From Chryseobacterium sp. JUb7 (lineage in GTDB: Bacteria > Bacteroidota > Bacteroidia > Flavobacteriales > Weeksellaceae), in NCBI RefSeq assembly GCF_024806495.1, contig NZ_JANUFF010000018.1, positions 1 through 63,817 of the forward strand: 63,817 nt of DNA, given 5' to 3'. Of the stretch, positions 36,701 to 45,524 are shown one piece after another. Under the pieces are notes generated by a model. It was not told the DNA's origin and made no database searches. It worked only from the letters and a program-made list of their open reading frames with translations. Each line of letters begins with the position of its first letter. The stretch's first letter is position 1. The translations under genes were made by a program, and so were the position numbers.

Positions 36701-37953
36701 TTCTGCATTTCCGAAGTTGGATTTTCGCAATATAAAGTCGGTGGCAATGTATCGTGATGCAAAGCCAGACAGGTTTTAATTAAACCGGCAATTCCCGCAG
36801 CAGGCATTGCGTGACCGATATTCGATTTTACAGAACCGATTCCGGCAATTTTAGCGCCTTCTTCTTTTCCGAAAAATTGAGCTAAGGTTTGCAATTCCGT
36901 CTTGTCACCAAGTGGCGTTCCTGTTCCGTGAGCTTCCAGATAACCGATTTGATTTTCATCTAAATCTGCATTCGCCCAAGCCTGTTGCAAAGCTTTCAAC
37001 TGACCTTTTACCGCGGGACTCATCACACTGGTTCCGTTGCCATCGCTGCTTACGCCAACTCCTTTAATGACTGCGTAAATTTTATCCTGATCACGAACTG
37101 CATCTTCCAATCTTTTTAAGACTACAAATCCGCAACCTTCACCAATCAATAACCCATCTGCGTCACTGCTGAAAGGTTTGATTTGCTGTTGGCGGGACAT
37201 GGCACCCAACTGAGCAAAAATACTCCAGAACGCAGCATTTTGCCCGGTGTGAACGCCTCCTGCAATCATAATATCAGAACGACCTCTTTGTAGTTCCTGA
37301 ACGGCATGATCAACGGCTAATAAAGCACTTGCACAAGCAGCATCAACGGTAAAAGCAGCACCGCCCAAATTGAACCGGTTAGCCACTAAAGAAGCCACTA
37401 AATTGGGGATTAATCCCATTGCCGTATCGGCAGCAAAACGTCCTTTCTTTTCCTGAAAAGCGTGTTTTACTTTTTCAATATCGGCAGAAGAAACTTCGGG
37501 TAACAATTCCTTTAACAAAGAAGAAATTTGTTCCCCGGTTCTTACAATTTCGATAGCACGGGTTGCGCCTGGCCCGGTATAATTCCCTTTCCCGATGATA
37601 ATTCCTGTTTTTTCCAGCGAAATATTTTTCTTAAAAATTCCGGCATCGTCCAAGGCTTTTTGGACTAAATCAAGCGTTAATAAATGATCGGGTTCAGTTC
37701 CTTCAACCGCTAATGGCAAAATTCCGAAAGCGGTTGGGTTAAATTCATAATCAGAGATAAATCCACCACGCTGACAATAAAAACGGTCAACCGGATTCGT
37801 GCTGTCACTGAAATGAACAGGATCGATTCGGTCGGCTGGAGCCAGCTGGGTAGAATCTACTTTATTGACAATATTCTGCCAAAAAGTATCGGCATCCTGA
37901 GCCCCCGGAAAGACGCAAGAAAGACCAATTACTGCAACATCTGTTTTTTTCAT
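33718..37953 (-). CDS. Megasynthase 2: KS-AT-DH-phosphopantetheinyl transferase
   Basis: 1411 aa. KS (residues 4-450) with VDAACASALLAV (Cys near 204), EAHGTGTPLGD and KSNIGHAMPAAG, so the Cys-His-His triad is complete. AT (about 510-810) with AGHSLGEWLAG (Ser near 606) and GFHSPF. A hot-dog DH region (about 930-1210) with HPYLIDHSLL, PVIPMTMIFEQLAE and LDNAGQLFG, giving the expected His and Asp. The C-terminus (about 1270-1411) is a Sfp/AcpT-type phosphopantetheinyl transferase, with GIDMEIIEE and WVAKEAYGKF. A built-in PPTase lets the system activate its own carriers. There is no KR or ACP here; these lie in the partner protein, whose gene ends 21 nt upstream. Layout and style resemble PUFA-synthase-like (Pfa) secondary-lipid synthases. 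Confidence 0.88.
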   Translation of the reverse strand: MKKTDVAVIGLSCVFPGAQDADTFWQNIVNKVDSTQLAPADRIDPVHFSDSTNPVDRFYCQRGGFISDYEFNPTAFGILPLAVEGTEPDHLLTLDLVQKALDDAGIFKKNISLEKTGIIIGKGNYTGPGATRAIEIVRTGEQISSLLKELLPEVSSADIEKVKHAFQEKKGRFAADTAMGLIPNLVASLVANRFNLGGAAFTVDAACASALLAVDHAVQELQRGRSDIMIAGGVHTGQNAAFWSIFAQLGAMSRQQQIKPFSSDADGLLIGEGCGFVVLKRLEDAVRDQDKIYAVIKGVGVSSDGNGTSVMSPAVKGQLKALQQAWANADLDENQIGYLEAHGTGTPLGDKTELQTLAQFFGKEEGAKIAGIGSVKSNIGHAMPAAGIAGLIKTCLALHHDTLPPTLYCENPTSEMQKTRFEPVQEAKNWSKTGLPKVAAVNAFGFGGINAHVVLEGYDMPKKDKVLILARPTHEELLTALQNNETTIGEGNFRVAIFEPTPARIEKATKIVAKNNPWRNKQDIWYTNTPLLQNGEKVAFVFPGLDGLAKGEVESVSRYFNINAPIETEGEGLLNDALNIFNNCSILDNSLKKLGIIPDMNAGHSLGEWLAGYSSELAEVNSVKALIDVLNPETFELKDSKFIAIGAGIETIKPIIEEIPNVYISNDNCPNQVILCGSNSALDELVPILKSKQIFHQILPFQSGFHSPFIADKLDVILAGMEKAQFQQTKIPLWSATTLEPYPADQESIRKLSAEHLVEPVRFRELTDTLYEEGARFFIQVGTGGLIGFIDDTLKGKAFSTIASSVATRSALAQFQRVVAALFVEGKTVALDFLDIQNQSKKSSGKGIKLELGSPIIRDFAAIKNLAKSIDTPKQKATATVAKTGHPLVQAFQDNISDMIKMQEEVLTLFQDRPKVSIPNVVLPKVQAPISKNFEKILYVTLETHPYLIDHSLLRQPKGWHEVADMEPVIPMTMIFEQLAEIAQAEIQGSQVHKIMNVSVFQWMNVAQPFEKTVKGEWKSANHAYLDIENFANAEVVLTSTARPNPTFNLSIGEILPIERTPEEIYEMHMFHGEKYQGITEVSKVGTKGIIGKIKGNGGKGSLLDNAGQLFGLWLQLTLTKDRIAFPVKIKDIEFFGDLHDQDGIFECTCSLTEMNDEFAIGDILLTRNGKVWCKISGWQNRRLEIDAALWNVSMSPLHNRLSEEIAPEVFFFHQAYSRVASWDFILKRYFNQTEKQHHQTLLPNKRKSYMVSRVAVKDAVRNLLKKEKNHPCFPITFEVGKDEVGKPFLIGDSTQDIHISLAHKGKDAVGIAKSGKPVGIDMEIIEERSSGFYDLVFTDNELALLKDRDQSEWTTKFWVAKEAYGKFVGTGLKGNPKNFEVEKITEDSLWINQTEIKIIKHKNYIIGWTL

Positions 37954-37974
37954 ACATTCAATTTAAAACAGAGA

Positions 37975-40900
37975 TTACCAGTTAGTTCCAGACATGATTA
38001 ATACCTGACTTTCAGTTCCATATTTTATTTCATTCAGGAAAATTTCCTTGCCTTGTTCCAATGGAATTAAAGAAATTCCTCTTCTTTCGTATTCTGTTTC
38101 CAGGGTTGCTGAAACCATTCCGGCTCCTTTCCAAGGTCCCCAGTTGATGGAAATTACTTTTCCTTTTAATTTTTTATTCAAAGCATTCGCATAATCGTCT
38201 AAAACTGAGTTTGCGGCTGCGTAGTCGGTTTGACCTTTATTTCCGTACACCGAAGCGATACTTGAGAACAATACCACAAACTGACAATCGGTACGAAGTT
38301 GCTCTGCCAACACACGAAGTGGTTTTACTTTAGTATCGAAAACACGTCCGAAAGAACTTGTTGTTTTTTGTTTGAATAATTTATCTTCCAACAATCCGGC
38401 ACCATGAATTACTCCGTCTAGACGGTTGTATTTTTCGTAAATACCGTTGATTAATTCAGACAATCCATTTTCGTCGCAAAGGTCTAATGACTGATAAACA
38501 ATTGTATTTCCGAGTTGCTCCATATCACGGATGGTGCGTAGAATCTGATTGTTTTTGAAAACTTTTATCGTTTCTTTTTCGATTTCAGAGGGCGAAGTGA
38601 ATGTTCCGGATTTGATAAGAGACGCTCTTATTTCTTCCTTGGTTTTCATGACTTCTAATTCTCTATTTGTTGCCTGATTTCTAGGGTCTTCGGATCTTCC
38701 CACCAAAATATACGTACAAGGATAAGCCTGTGACATATGTTTTGCGAGTTCGGACGTAATTCCCTGTGCGCCTCCAAGAACCAAAACAACAGAATCTTTA
38801 TCGAGTTGAATTTGTGCTTCGCTCAGACCAGTTGACAACGGCGATGGAATAATATCCACTTTATGCCTCTGATCATTTTTGTAAATCACTTCAGAAGGTT
38901 TATCGGTTGATAAAATTTCTTTTAAAGCAATTTCTGCGATCTGCTCGATTTGTTGAGGAGAAGTTAAGCTGATCAGTCTGCAATTCGTCTGTTCAAATTC
39001 ACGAGCCAGACTTTTGAAAAGTCCCGGATGTCCTTTATAATGACGTAAAAGAGTAGTGTCCGTCAATTCCTGAACATGAGCCGGAGTATCGGAGATCAAA
39101 TAGATCCATTTTGCTTTATCAAGATCCATTTTTTTGATTAAATCAACGTGATCGATGATGTTGTGTTTTACAGAAGATGAGAACAGATCAAGGATAATTA
39201 ATCCGTCAAAATCCGACAGATCTTTTTCGGTATCTACCAGTTCTGCAATCGCGCCATGTTTTTCAAGCTCGTTCTTGATGGCTGATGTCTGATTGCTTTC
39301 ATTTTGAGTAATGGCAAAACGTTTTCCCTGTAATATTTCATTATTTTCAATTAATGAAACGTTAGTGGGAGTCAAGTCGAAACGAAGACGGGACAATTGA
39401 TTTTGCTCAGGTTCTGGCGTGCTGTTTCCGCTCATTTCGTTGATCCATGAAGCCAATCCGTTTAGTGTTTTAATCGCAGCTAACTTTTCCATTAAATCAT
39501 CTGCCTGTTCCATATCGCCACCGAAACCGATTTTTGTTTTAAGATCACCGATAATCTCCATACGTTTAATAGAATCGATGCTTAAATCTGCTTCTAAATC
39601 AAGGTCTAATCCTAACATTTCTTTTGGATACCCCGTTTTATCGCTTACGATATTTAAAATAGCCGTCTGAAGTTCTTCAAGAGAAAATCCGGCTTGAGCT
39701 TGAGAAGTTGAAGCCTGAGTTTCGATAACTCCAACTTTTTCTGTTGTATTTGAAACTCCTGAATATTCTGTTAACCAGGAAACTAAACCACTTAATGTTT
39801 TAATTCCGGCTAATTGTTCCATGATGGTATCTTCATTGGCATTATTTGAGGAGAAAGAACCTAATTCAGCTTTCAGCGTACCAATGATTTCAACTCTTTT
39901 AATGGAATCAATACTTAAATCTGCTTCCAAGTCCATTTCCATCCCTAACATTTCATGAGGATAGCCTGTTTTATCACTTACAACCTGCAGCAATAATGTT
40001 TTGATATCCTTTGTCGGAGCTTGTTTTACCGGTATAATAACTGTTTTTTCAGCACCGTCATTATTGGGCATTGACACAACCGGCGACTGAATATTCTGAG
40101 TTGGAATGTTTTGAATCGGAGTTTGATAAACAGGAGCTTGGTGAACTTGAGGATTCTGTCCTAGGAAGGAAAGCATCACGTCACGTTGCGCCTGAACCAT
40201 CATTTTCATGCTGTTTAAGTATTCCTGAAGCATACGTTCTGCATTCGTCTGGTTTTCAGCGACAGGAGTTTGGGTATTATTGGTAAAGTTGTTCATTTGA
40301 AGTGGATTTATGATTGGTAATGCACCATTAACAGGAAGTGAACCTGTCGTTGGATGAGCTGCCTGTCCGTTTACACGCCAGATGGCAGGACTTTTCTTAT
40401 ACAATTCGGGTTGATCGATTTGAATTAATTTCACGTTTCGACCGTCGAAAAGTTTAGCAATATTAAAACTTCTTCCTGTTCCCAAATATTGAGCAAGTGT
40501 TGAAAGAAGATGTGTTAATTTATTAGTGTTAGTATCTTCAACAAATAAAGTTAATTGGTCTTTTTCCAGGCAAGATCTTGTTAATCCGGTCAAGACTTTT
40601 CCGGGACCAACTTCGATGAATATTCTTGCGCCATCGTTGTACATTGCCTGAAGTTCTTCCACGAATCTTACAGGCTGTACCAAATGGTCGGTTAATCTTT
40701 CTTTAATGTCAGAAACGTTTGCTGGATAGATTTCTGCTGTCGTGTTCGACCAAACCGGAATCTGCATTTCGTTGAACGGAACGTTTTCTAAAACAGTTTG
40801 ATATAAACCTTTAGATTTCGCCAATAACGGACTGTGGAATGCGCAGGCAACTTCCAGTTTTTTTGCTGAAATTCTTTCCTGTTTCAACACTTCCATTAAT

Positions 40901-43900
40901 TTGTTGATGGCTTCCGTACTTCCTGCCACCACACATTGAGTAGGAGCATTGTAATTTACGGGATAGCAACCTTCAACCTGTGCTAAAATCGGCTGTAAAT
41001 TTTCTCTTGTTGAGCTCACCGCAATCATAGAACCCGGATCGCCGCCTTCAACAGAATTTAAAATAGACTGTGCTCTTTTGATACTTAAATCAACCAGTTT
41101 TTCTTCCTCGAAAACGCCTGCGAAACATAATGCCGGTAATTCTCCATAGCTGTGTCCCGCCAACATATCGGGAACGATTCCAATGGATTGTAAAAATTTA
41201 GCCAAAGCCAGATCAACGATTCCTAAAAGTGGCTGTGCTAAACGGGTATCTTTTATTGTTTCTTTTTGTTGTTTTAAATCAACTTCATTAAACGTTTTTG
41301 AAGGGAAAATAACTTTCTCCAATTCAGGATAAGAATCGATTAACTTTCGCATTTCTGGGAAGGCTACGAATAAATCACGAGCCATATTGATGCGCTGACT
41401 GCCCTGTCCAGGGAATAAAAATGCGACTTTTCCTTCTTTTTTATTAACGGTAAACGTGTCTTTGCTTTCAATTCCTGACAATGCCAGTTCGATATTCATC
41501 ATTAAATGTTCGGCTGTATCGGCAACGATGCTCAACTGAACCTGTTTTTCTGAACTTGTTGCTAAACTGTAAGCAATATCTTTTAAGGCAATACTGTCAT
41601 TAACTTCAAGTAAAGATTTAATCTGATTTAATTGAATTTTTGCCTCATCGTATGTATCTCCACGGAATACAAATAATTCCGAAGGCCAGGATTGCAACAC
41701 CGCAGAATCGTCTTGTTTAGGATGGTTGGCAATTACCGTATGGAAATTCGTTCCTCCAAAACCAAACGCACTGATTCCCGCATAACGGTTTTCCTCGCTC
41801 CACAATCCACTTTCTGCGTAGAAAGCAAACGGACTGGTTTGAGCATTATAATAAGCATTCGGTTGCTGTAAATGAAGGGTAGGAGGTTTTACACCGTGAT
41901 AAACTGCCAATGAAGCTTTAATTAAACCAGCCAATCCAGCAGCACATTTGGTATGTCCGATCTGCGTTTTAACTGAACCTAAATGCGTCTGTCCCGGCAA
42001 AGCTCCCGAACGACTGAATAAATTGGTCAATGCACTTAATTCGGTTTTGTCACCAACAACAGTTCCGGTTCCGTGCGCTTCAACCAATCCAACGGATGAA
42101 GGACTGATTCCTGCTTGAGTGTAGGCTCTTTCCAGTGCACGAACCTGTCCAATTTTTCTCGGAGCGGTCAATCCAAGGGCTTTTCCGTCACTCGAACCGC
42201 CTACGCCTTTTATTACTGAATATATTCTGTCGCCATCTTTTACAGCGTCTTCATATCTTTTTAACACTAAAATAGCAACGCCTTCACCCAAAGCAATTCC
42301 ATCTGCCTCACTGTCGAAAGTCGCACATCTTCCTTTTCTGGAAAGGGCATGCGTGCTGGAAAACATCAGATAATCATTGATGCCGTTGTGTAAATCTGCA
42401 CCACCTGCCAAAACCATATCTGATTTACCTAAAACCAGTTCCTGACAAGCCAGTTCAAGCGCTGCCAAAGATGAAGCGCAAGCAGCATCTACAGTATAAT
42501 TTCTTCCGCCTAAATCTAAACGATTGGTAATTCTTCCCGCAATCACATTAGCTAAAATTCCGGGGAAGGAGTCTTCAGTGGTGTGAGGAAAAGCTTCCTT
42601 AACCTCTTCATGAAGTTCACCGAAAACCTGTTTGTAGAATCCTCTGAAACTGTAGCTGTTGGCCAAATCATTACCTCCTTCAGCACCGATGATAACAGAA
42701 ATATTTTCTCTGTTCGTATGTTTTTCATCATAACCTGCATTTTCCATCGCGCGTTTTGCTACTAGTAAAGTCAACAATTGAGTTGGTTCAATCGCAGCCA
42801 AAGATTGTGGCGGAATTCCGAATTCTAAAGGATCAAAATCAATTTTTGGGATAAACCCGCCCCATTTCGAATGAGAAACATCGGCTTCGTTAGAATCGGG
42901 GTGATAATACAATTCTTTATTCCATCTTTCGTCCGGAACTTCGGTTACGCTGTCTTTTCCAAGAATAATATTTCTCCAGTATTCTTCCAGATTTTTAGCA
43001 TCAGGGAAAATACATTCCATGCCGACAATGGCAATGTCTAAAGGCTTTTCTACGGATATTGGAGCTTCTGATAACTCAGCTTCCTGAATATATTTTTGAT
43101 TATTAATACTAACGTTCTGATGCAATTCATCAAGTGTAATTACTTTATCATGCATCGTAGCCACCTGACCAATCATGTACATTCCCAAATCCAGTTGATC
43201 TTCTTTAGCAATATTCACTAACTGATCACCTTGACGTTCAACGCCTTTAGCAGCAATTCTTAATCGACCGACATTTAATTTTTCGAGTTTTTCCCAAACT
43301 TCTTTTTTATCGGTTCCGGCAGCAATTAATTTTGCTTTTTCTTCATTAAAATATTTCGCAAATGAAGTATCTAAACAACGGGTTTCGTGTCCCGGAGCAG
43401 TTTCCAATAAAACGGTTTCTTTAGCCTGTAAAGCCTGTACCTGGAATTCCTCCTGAATGGCTCCACAAGAAACGGCTTCCTGTGTGTAAAGGTAAGCTGT
43501 ACCGATTAATACACCAACTTTTACACCTCTAGCTGCCAATGGAGCCGCCATAATGGAAACAAAAGCGGTTGAAAAATCATTATGAATTCCACCAGCAAAA
43601 AATACGCTGATTTTTTCAGGATGGTCTTCTTTTAAAATTCTTTCGATCTGTTTTTCCCAAAGAACCGTGCTTGAAAGTGGACCAACGTGACCACCACATT
43701 CACGGCCTTCAAATATAAAGTTGGTAGCTCCTTCCTTCAAGAAAATATCTAAAAGGGCAGGAGAAGGAACATGTAAAAATGTTTTGATTCCGGCTTTTTC
43801 AAAAACTTTGGCCTGAGCCGGTCTGCCTCCCGCGATTAAAACAACAGGTGGCTTTGCTTCTAAAATATAGGAAGTCTGTTCGTCTCTTAATTCCTGTGGC

Positions 43901-44973
43901 GCAAATCCTAAAATTCCGACACCCCAGGTTTTTGCTCCTGCTAAATTTTTAGTATCAAATACCAAAGATTTGGCAGCACTGCCTTTTAATAAAGATAAAG
44001 CAACGAACGGCAACGCTCCTGCTTCTGCAACGGCGTTGGCAAATGCCGGAACATCACTCACACGAGTCATCGGACCTTGTGCGATTGGATATTTTAAGCC
44101 TAAATCTTTCGCTAAAATATTTTCCTGATCAATAATCTGAATCGCTTTTGCCTGTCTTAAATGACCATACATTGCTTCTTTAAATCCAAAAACTAATTTT
44201 TTCAGATTTTTGAAATCTTCATATAAATCGATGGCTAAAGAAATGTCCTGTCCCATAGGGATATAGCTCTTGCTGATGTCAAGATCTGTAAAGTATTCCG
44301 TAAGTTTTTCGGCAGTTATATTTTCCGGTAAAATAGGAGAGTTGGGTCTCACCAATACTCTGTGATTGGCGATAATTTTTGTTTCGGTTCCATTTAATTT
44401 AGAACACAGCTCTTTTACCTCTTTTGAAACTGAACTTTCCGGGAACATAGCAAGTTGACTATCGAGTATAACGCCTGTGGCTCCCAATGCTTTCGCAGCA
44501 GCAGCAGTGTGTGGCCCTATCCCTCCCTGAACCCATACAGGAATGGTTTTAATCTCTTTAATGACGCGCTGAAACAATACAAAAGTTGATTCATAACCAA
44601 CAAGTCCTCCGGCTTCGTTACCCTTGATGATAATTCCTTGCGCTCCTTCCTGTTCGGCTTTTTTTGCCTCTTCCAAACTGCTTACCTGATAAAAAATGGC
44701 AAGGTTTTTGCTGAGGTTCATGGAAATTCCAAAAGGGAGAATGACAACTTCGGCCTTTTCGGGAATTGGAAGTGATATTAATTGTTTATTGGGAATATAA
44801 ATCCCATAAGACGGTATGTCTAAATTATCAATCTGATTCAGTGCTTCTTGAGCAGTTTTTTGATCATGTCCTAAGCTCAAAACGGGAAATGCGCCCGCCT
44901 GATGCAATTTGAGAAGTAGATTAACATCCGGTCTTTCAAAGGGTGTTAGTCCAATAATGGTCAAGTTTTTCAT
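37975..44973 (-). CDS. Megasynthase 1: NPD-NPD-KS-AT-ACP-ACP-KR
   Basis: 2332 aa from the ATG at 44973 (MKNLTIIGLTPFERPDV); an in-frame Met 14 codons earlier lies in untranslated-looking DNA and is less likely. Residue numbers count from that upstream Met. Two FMN-type TIM barrels come first: NPD1 (15-275; GNEAGGLVG near 132, WVQGGIGPHTA) and NPD2 (290-640; YPIAQGPMTRVSD near 310, GRECGGHVGP near 440, FFAGGIHND), like PfaD enoyl reductases. KS (655-1095; VDAACASSLAAL near 845, EAHGTGTVVGD, KTQIGHTKCAAG), AT (1200-1480; AGHSYGELPA near 1287), two tandem ACPs with EADLSIDSIKRVEI and EADLSIDSIKRMEI (Ser near 1702 and 1813), and KR (2070-2346; LGGAQGIT, DYAAANSVLDDY). The SIDSIKR sequence is typical of PUFA-synthase carriers. 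Confidence 0.9.
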   Translation of the reverse strand: MKNLTIIGLTPFERPDVNLLLKLHQAGAFPVLSLGHDQKTAQEALNQIDNLDIPSYGIYIPNKQLISLPIPEKAEVVILPFGISMNLSKNLAIFYQVSSLEEAKKAEQEGAQGIIIKGNEAGGLVGYESTFVLFQRVIKEIKTIPVWVQGGIGPHTAAAAKALGATGVILDSQLAMFPESSVSKEVKELCSKLNGTETKIIANHRVLVRPNSPILPENITAEKLTEYFTDLDISKSYIPMGQDISLAIDLYEDFKNLKKLVFGFKEAMYGHLRQAKAIQIIDQENILAKDLGLKYPIAQGPMTRVSDVPAFANAVAEAGALPFVALSLLKGSAAKSLVFDTKNLAGAKTWGVGILGFAPQELRDEQTSYILEAKPPVVLIAGGRPAQAKVFEKAGIKTFLHVPSPALLDIFLKEGATNFIFEGRECGGHVGPLSSTVLWEKQIERILKEDHPEKISVFFAGGIHNDFSTAFVSIMAAPLAARGVKVGVLIGTAYLYTQEAVSCGAIQEEFQVQALQAKETVLLETAPGHETRCLDTSFAKYFNEEKAKLIAAGTDKKEVWEKLEKLNVGRLRIAAKGVERQGDQLVNIAKEDQLDLGMYMIGQVATMHDKVITLDELHQNVSINNQKYIQEAELSEAPISVEKPLDIAIVGMECIFPDAKNLEEYWRNIILGKDSVTEVPDERWNKELYYHPDSNEADVSHSKWGGFIPKIDFDPLEFGIPPQSLAAIEPTQLLTLLVAKRAMENAGYDEKHTNRENISVIIGAEGGNDLANSYSFRGFYKQVFGELHEEVKEAFPHTTEDSFPGILANVIAGRITNRLDLGGRNYTVDAACASSLAALELACQELVLGKSDMVLAGGADLHNGINDYLMFSSTHALSRKGRCATFDSEADGIALGEGVAILVLKRYEDAVKDGDRIYSVIKGVGGSSDGKALGLTAPRKIGQVRALERAYTQAGISPSSVGLVEAHGTGTVVGDKTELSALTNLFSRSGALPGQTHLGSVKTQIGHTKCAAGLAGLIKASLAVYHGVKPPTLHLQQPNAYYNAQTSPFAFYAESGLWSEENRYAGISAFGFGGTNFHTVIANHPKQDDSAVLQSWPSELFVFRGDTYDEAKIQLNQIKSLLEVNDSIALKDIAYSLATSSEKQVQLSIVADTAEHLMMNIELALSGIESKDTFTVNKKEGKVAFLFPGQGSQRINMARDLFVAFPEMRKLIDSYPELEKVIFPSKTFNEVDLKQQKETIKDTRLAQPLLGIVDLALAKFLQSIGIVPDMLAGHSYGELPALCFAGVFEEEKLVDLSIKRAQSILNSVEGGDPGSMIAVSSTRENLQPILAQVEGCYPVNYNAPTQCVVAGSTEAINKLMEVLKQERISAKKLEVACAFHSPLLAKSKGLYQTVLENVPFNEMQIPVWSNTTAEIYPANVSDIKERLTDHLVQPVRFVEELQAMYNDGARIFIEVGPGKVLTGLTRSCLEKDQLTLFVEDTNTNKLTHLLSTLAQYLGTGRSFNIAKLFDGRNVKLIQIDQPELYKKSPAIWRVNGQAAHPTTGSLPVNGALPIINPLQMNNFTNNTQTPVAENQTNAERMLQEYLNSMKMMVQAQRDVMLSFLGQNPQVHQAPVYQTPIQNIPTQNIQSPVVSMPNNDGAEKTVIIPVKQAPTKDIKTLLLQVVSDKTGYPHEMLGMEMDLEADLSIDSIKRVEIIGTLKAELGSFSSNNANEDTIMEQLAGIKTLSGLVSWLTEYSGVSNTTEKVGVIETQASTSQAQAGFSLEELQTAILNIVSDKTGYPKEMLGLDLDLEADLSIDSIKRMEIIGDLKTKIGFGGDMEQADDLMEKLAAIKTLNGLASWINEMSGNSTPEPEQNQLSRLRFDLTPTNVSLIENNEILQGKRFAITQNESNQTSAIKNELEKHGAIAELVDTEKDLSDFDGLIILDLFSSSVKHNIIDHVDLIKKMDLDKAKWIYLISDTPAHVQELTDTTLLRHYKGHPGLFKSLAREFEQTNCRLISLTSPQQIEQIAEIALKEILSTDKPSEVIYKNDQRHKVDIIPSPLSTGLSEAQIQLDKDSVVLVLGGAQGITSELAKHMSQAYPCTYILVGRSEDPRNQATNRELEVMKTKEEIRASLIKSGTFTSPSEIEKETIKVFKNNQILRTIRDMEQLGNTIVYQSLDLCDENGLSELINGIYEKYNRLDGVIHGAGLLEDKLFKQKTTSSFGRVFDTKVKPLRVLAEQLRTDCQFVVLFSSIASVYGNKGQTDYAAANSVLDDYANALNKKLKGKVISINWGPWKGAGMVSATLETEYERRGISLIPLEQGKEIFLNEIKYGTESQVLIMSGTNW

Positions 44974-45078
44974 TGTGTTAATGGTTTGAATGATAGTGGA
45001 GAATTCCAATAACAAACCGCTAAACCTCTCCGGAAGAAAAGCTGTTATTTGTTAAAGTAAAAAATTAGTTGTTTTTTA

Positions 45079-45225
45079 TTATTGGCAACAATAATGCTGA
45101 TTCGATAGTGAATGATACACTATAGTGAGGTTACTCATCCTCTGCCTAATATAGGTGTTATTAGGAATAAGGCTGATGTTCGGCTTTTCAAAATTTGTTA
45201 GTCTAATAATGGTCAAGTTTTTCAT
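45079..45225 (-). CDS. 48-codon leader ORF copying the synthase N-terminus
   Basis: The ORF starts MKNLTIIRLTNFEKPN, against MKNLTIIGLTPFERPD for megasynthase 1. The bases just upstream of both ATGs also match (CATTGTGTTAATGG / CATTGCGTTGAAGG on the plus strand). After about 16 codons the similarity stops and the frame runs to TAA at 45079-45081. It lies inside the predicted leader of the operon, 105 nt before the synthase start. It could be the scar of a partial tandem duplication or a regulatory leader peptide. Whether it is translated is unknown. Confidence 0.5.
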   Translation of the reverse strand: MKNLTIIRLTNFEKPNISLIPNNTYIRQRMSNLTIVYHSLSNQHYCCQ

Positions 45226-45451
45226 TGCGTTGAAGGGTATTAGGATAGCAATAGATTAAAAATAAACTCAAAAACTTTTCAGCTTTCAACGTCTATTTAT
45301 TTTCAGAATAAAAGTAGATAACTTTAGTGTATTTTTAATAATATGCTGTAATTAATAATAATTTTTTAACAAAAGAATATTAATTGTTCAAATACTATTA
45401 AAACTTAAAGTTTATAATTTTATTCTTAGGAATAAGCCGGTACAATCTGCG

Positions 45452-45485
45452 TTATCTTAAGTATAAATCATTATAATTAAGATAA
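45452..45485. promoter_or_regulatory. Long palindrome at the predicted start site of the lipid operon
   Basis: Outer arms TTATCTTAA and TTAAGATAA and inner arms TATAA and TTATA form a 15-pair hairpin or dyad with one mismatch and a 4-nt centre. It starts about 8 nt past the -7 box at 45493-45500, so a bound dimeric regulator would cover the start site. TTATACTTAA, the reverse complement of its left flank, also occurs at 45576-45585. Confidence 0.45.
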
Positions 45486-45492
45486 TGTTAAG

Positions 45493-45524
45493 CAAATATA
45501 GGAATAAAAAATAAAATACTTCAA
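45493..45524 (-). promoter_or_regulatory. Candidate promoter of the lipid operon
   Basis: On the minus strand TTG (45524-45522), 21 nt, then TATATTTG (45500-45493), close to TTTG-N19-21-TAnnTTTG. No other TAnnTTTG match lies between here and the synthase start. The start site would be near 45486, giving a leader of about 510 nt. Apart from the leader ORF, palindrome and ferredoxin terminator, I see nothing in 44974-45849. Confidence 0.5.

Noticed and set aside
27201..45015. Lipid operon as the flexirubin/aryl-polyene pigment cluster
   Set aside because: Those clusters use many separate single-domain KS, ACP and ammonia-lyase-type genes plus DarA/DarB. Here there are two multidomain synthases and none of those genes.
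44974..45015. Upstream Met (45015) as start of megasynthase 1
   Set aside because: The 14 extra residues are not domain-like, and the leader ORF duplication starts exactly at the equivalent of the inner ATG (44973).
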